From: Lithospermum erythrorhizon
Lineage: Eukaryota; Streptophyta; Magnoliopsida; Boraginales; Boraginaceae
Assembly (NCBI GenBank): GCA_019722365.1
Contig: JADFUC010000543.1
Location: forward strand, 186,001-250,000
Direction: 5' to 3'
Length of the DNA stretch: 64,000 nt
Part shown: positions 63,001 to 64,000 of the stretch, one piece after another
How positions within the stretch are numbered: position 1 is the first letter of the stretch
Layout of the letters: the number at the start of each line of letters is the position of its first letter
Translations under genes and position numbers: made by a program
The notes under the pieces: model-generated
Seen by the model: the letters and a program-made list of their open reading frames with translations, nothing else
Database searches by the model: none
Told to the model about the DNA's origin: nothing

Positions 63001-63385
63001 AGATTGGAGGTCTTGATTATTTTCCTTGGCAAATCCTGTTCCATTTCCAGAATTTGGAGTTCCTGAAACTTATCGGATGGTCCCGTCTGAAGTCCCTGCC
63101 GGACCTTCAACGCTTACCTGCCTTGAGGGAGTTGATCATAGAGAACTTTAACATGCTGGGAAGCTCTCTAAATGGATGGAGATTTGGATGCTAAAATTTC
63201 TTGAGATTTCCTCCTGTCATAATCTTATGTATCTACCTTCAATTGAGGCTATTCGAAACCTACATTATCTGCAAGTATTTGCTGTATGGGATTGTCCCCT
63301 TCTAAAAGAAAGATGTGATGGAAGTGGTCCAGAATGTCACAAGATTTCTCATATCCCTAGCATTGGAATTTTGGATGGCTTGTAA
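60071..63385 (+). pseudogene. CC-NBS-LRR (RGA-type) resistance gene, pseudogenised
   Basis: Intracellular immune-receptor family. The coiled-coil (Rx-N type) part is open from 60071 to 60409: MDMASVAVELALNQAYSVLG, then NLKMVKSFLLDAESK. The NB-ARC region runs from about 60600. Its P-loop site (60625-60665) is corrupted and cannot be read as GGxGKTT. EDFDVVRIFHEMVESI is at 60720-60770 and SRGSKMMVLTR at 60930-60965. SCSVLPKNCLMERENVIRIW is at 61285-61345, and MHD is intact at 61482-61490. LRR pieces follow from 61700 (LDVSRTSIHTFPDSITKLYN) to 63385 (LEISSCHNLMYLPS). Stops occur throughout, and the region between CC and NB-ARC has lost sequence. It is a relic unless many errors are present. Confidence 0.9.
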
Positions 63386-64000
63386 TGTCTTAAGTCTTAT
63401 TCAGTGAGTATATCATCTTGTTGATTCTAATGTAGATTCCGTAACAGTTGGCATGAGATTACATGTCCCAACTTTTGTCTCAATTGTTGATAAATGAGAT
63501 GAATGTTAAGTTCAAGTGAACTCTAGTTTTTAATAAATGGACGTTTAATGCGTGTTTTCGTTGATGTGTAAATGAATTAGTGCGAAATAATGAATAATGC
63601 AATACAATAAAGTTCCTCATGTATTCTGTGATATTTTTTTGATCACGTGGTCATATTTATTTAAATGTGGTTTATCTTTATTACGATAATTAAGATATTT
63701 CATAGGTATATTAACAAATGTAATTAGATTTAACCATGAATTATTACTATTTATTTCTTAATCTTATAAAATAAAGTTGTTAATTAAATTTATTTTAAAA
63801 TACCTTTATAATTTCTTTTACAATGTTTTCAAAATAATTAAAAATTTCTTATAATTAGAGTTTAATTTTGAAAACAAATAATGCCAATTAAAAGAACGTG
63901 AATTAAGAGTGAATATTGCTCTTGTTGTCACCACATTAGTCCACTCTTCAGAACAAACAAATCTGAACAGATGCGAATAACAAAATAAACGATCTTTCAG
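63386..64000. other. Sequence downstream of the NLR relic, nothing recognised
   Basis: Becomes strongly AT-rich from about 63640. No domain or RNA gene was seen to the window end. Confidence 0.5.

Overview
This window is nuclear DNA from a flowering plant, most likely a eudicot. It is AT-rich and intron-bearing. It carries plant-specific families (a KCS6-type 3-ketoacyl-CoA synthase, an AP2/ERF-CRF transcription factor, a GH31 alpha-xylosidase and a CC-NBS-LRR relic) in a background of decayed retrotransposons and DNA transposons. I see no basis for naming a species. There are no bacterial, organellar or CRISPR-like features.

Layout. 1-9747: a Ty3/Gypsy chromovirus with LTRs of about 2.56 kb; the first ~280 bp of its 5' LTR lie outside the window. 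9748-12640: intergenic, with a possible CACTA-type subterminal patch. 12640-17618: two decayed Ty1/Copia 3' halves, the first with a ~1.06 kb LTR and the second with a ~0.43 kb LTR. 17700-18200: two tRNA-like SINE candidates. 19757-21259: an intact single-exon KCS gene (+), followed by a 58-codon orphan ORF, a short 5' relic of a second KCS copy, and a hAT transposase relic (-). 27714-29090: a split gene for ribosomal protein eS26/RPS26 (-) with a damaged fourth coding segment. Upstream of it are telo-box and site-II motifs and a ~115-bp tandem array. 33690-35290: a GC-richer island with no coding capacity. 36706-38620: an ERF118/CRF-like gene (-) with a leader intron and candidate upstream ORFs. 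40397-45843: a Mutator-like transposon relic apparently nested in an element with TTTGGCTAAGCTTATTTT ends. 47212-54137: a three-exon XYL1-type alpha-xylosidase gene (-) with a 3.8-kb second intron that holds ~600 bp of AAT-type repeat. 60071-63385: a CC-NBS-LRR pseudogene (+).

How the genes fit together. The KCS6-like, ERF118-like and XYL1-like genes match, from memory, a short run of Arabidopsis chromosome 1 (At1g68530, At1g68550, At1g68560), so this looks like a conserved microsynteny block stretched by transposons. KCS6 elongates very-long-chain fatty acids for cuticular wax, and XYL1 trims xyloglucan in the apoplast. They are independent genes, not an operon.

Quality note. Single-copy KCS and XYL1 exons are clean. 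Repeats and several other genes carry many 1-3 base indels, and in the LTR pair these cluster around CG-rich spots. Part of the apparent pseudogenisation may therefore be sequencing or consensus error. I found no convincing previously undescribed system. The best leads are the synteny block, the ERF leader ORFs, the C-terminal frame break of the ERF, and the KCS duplication relic.
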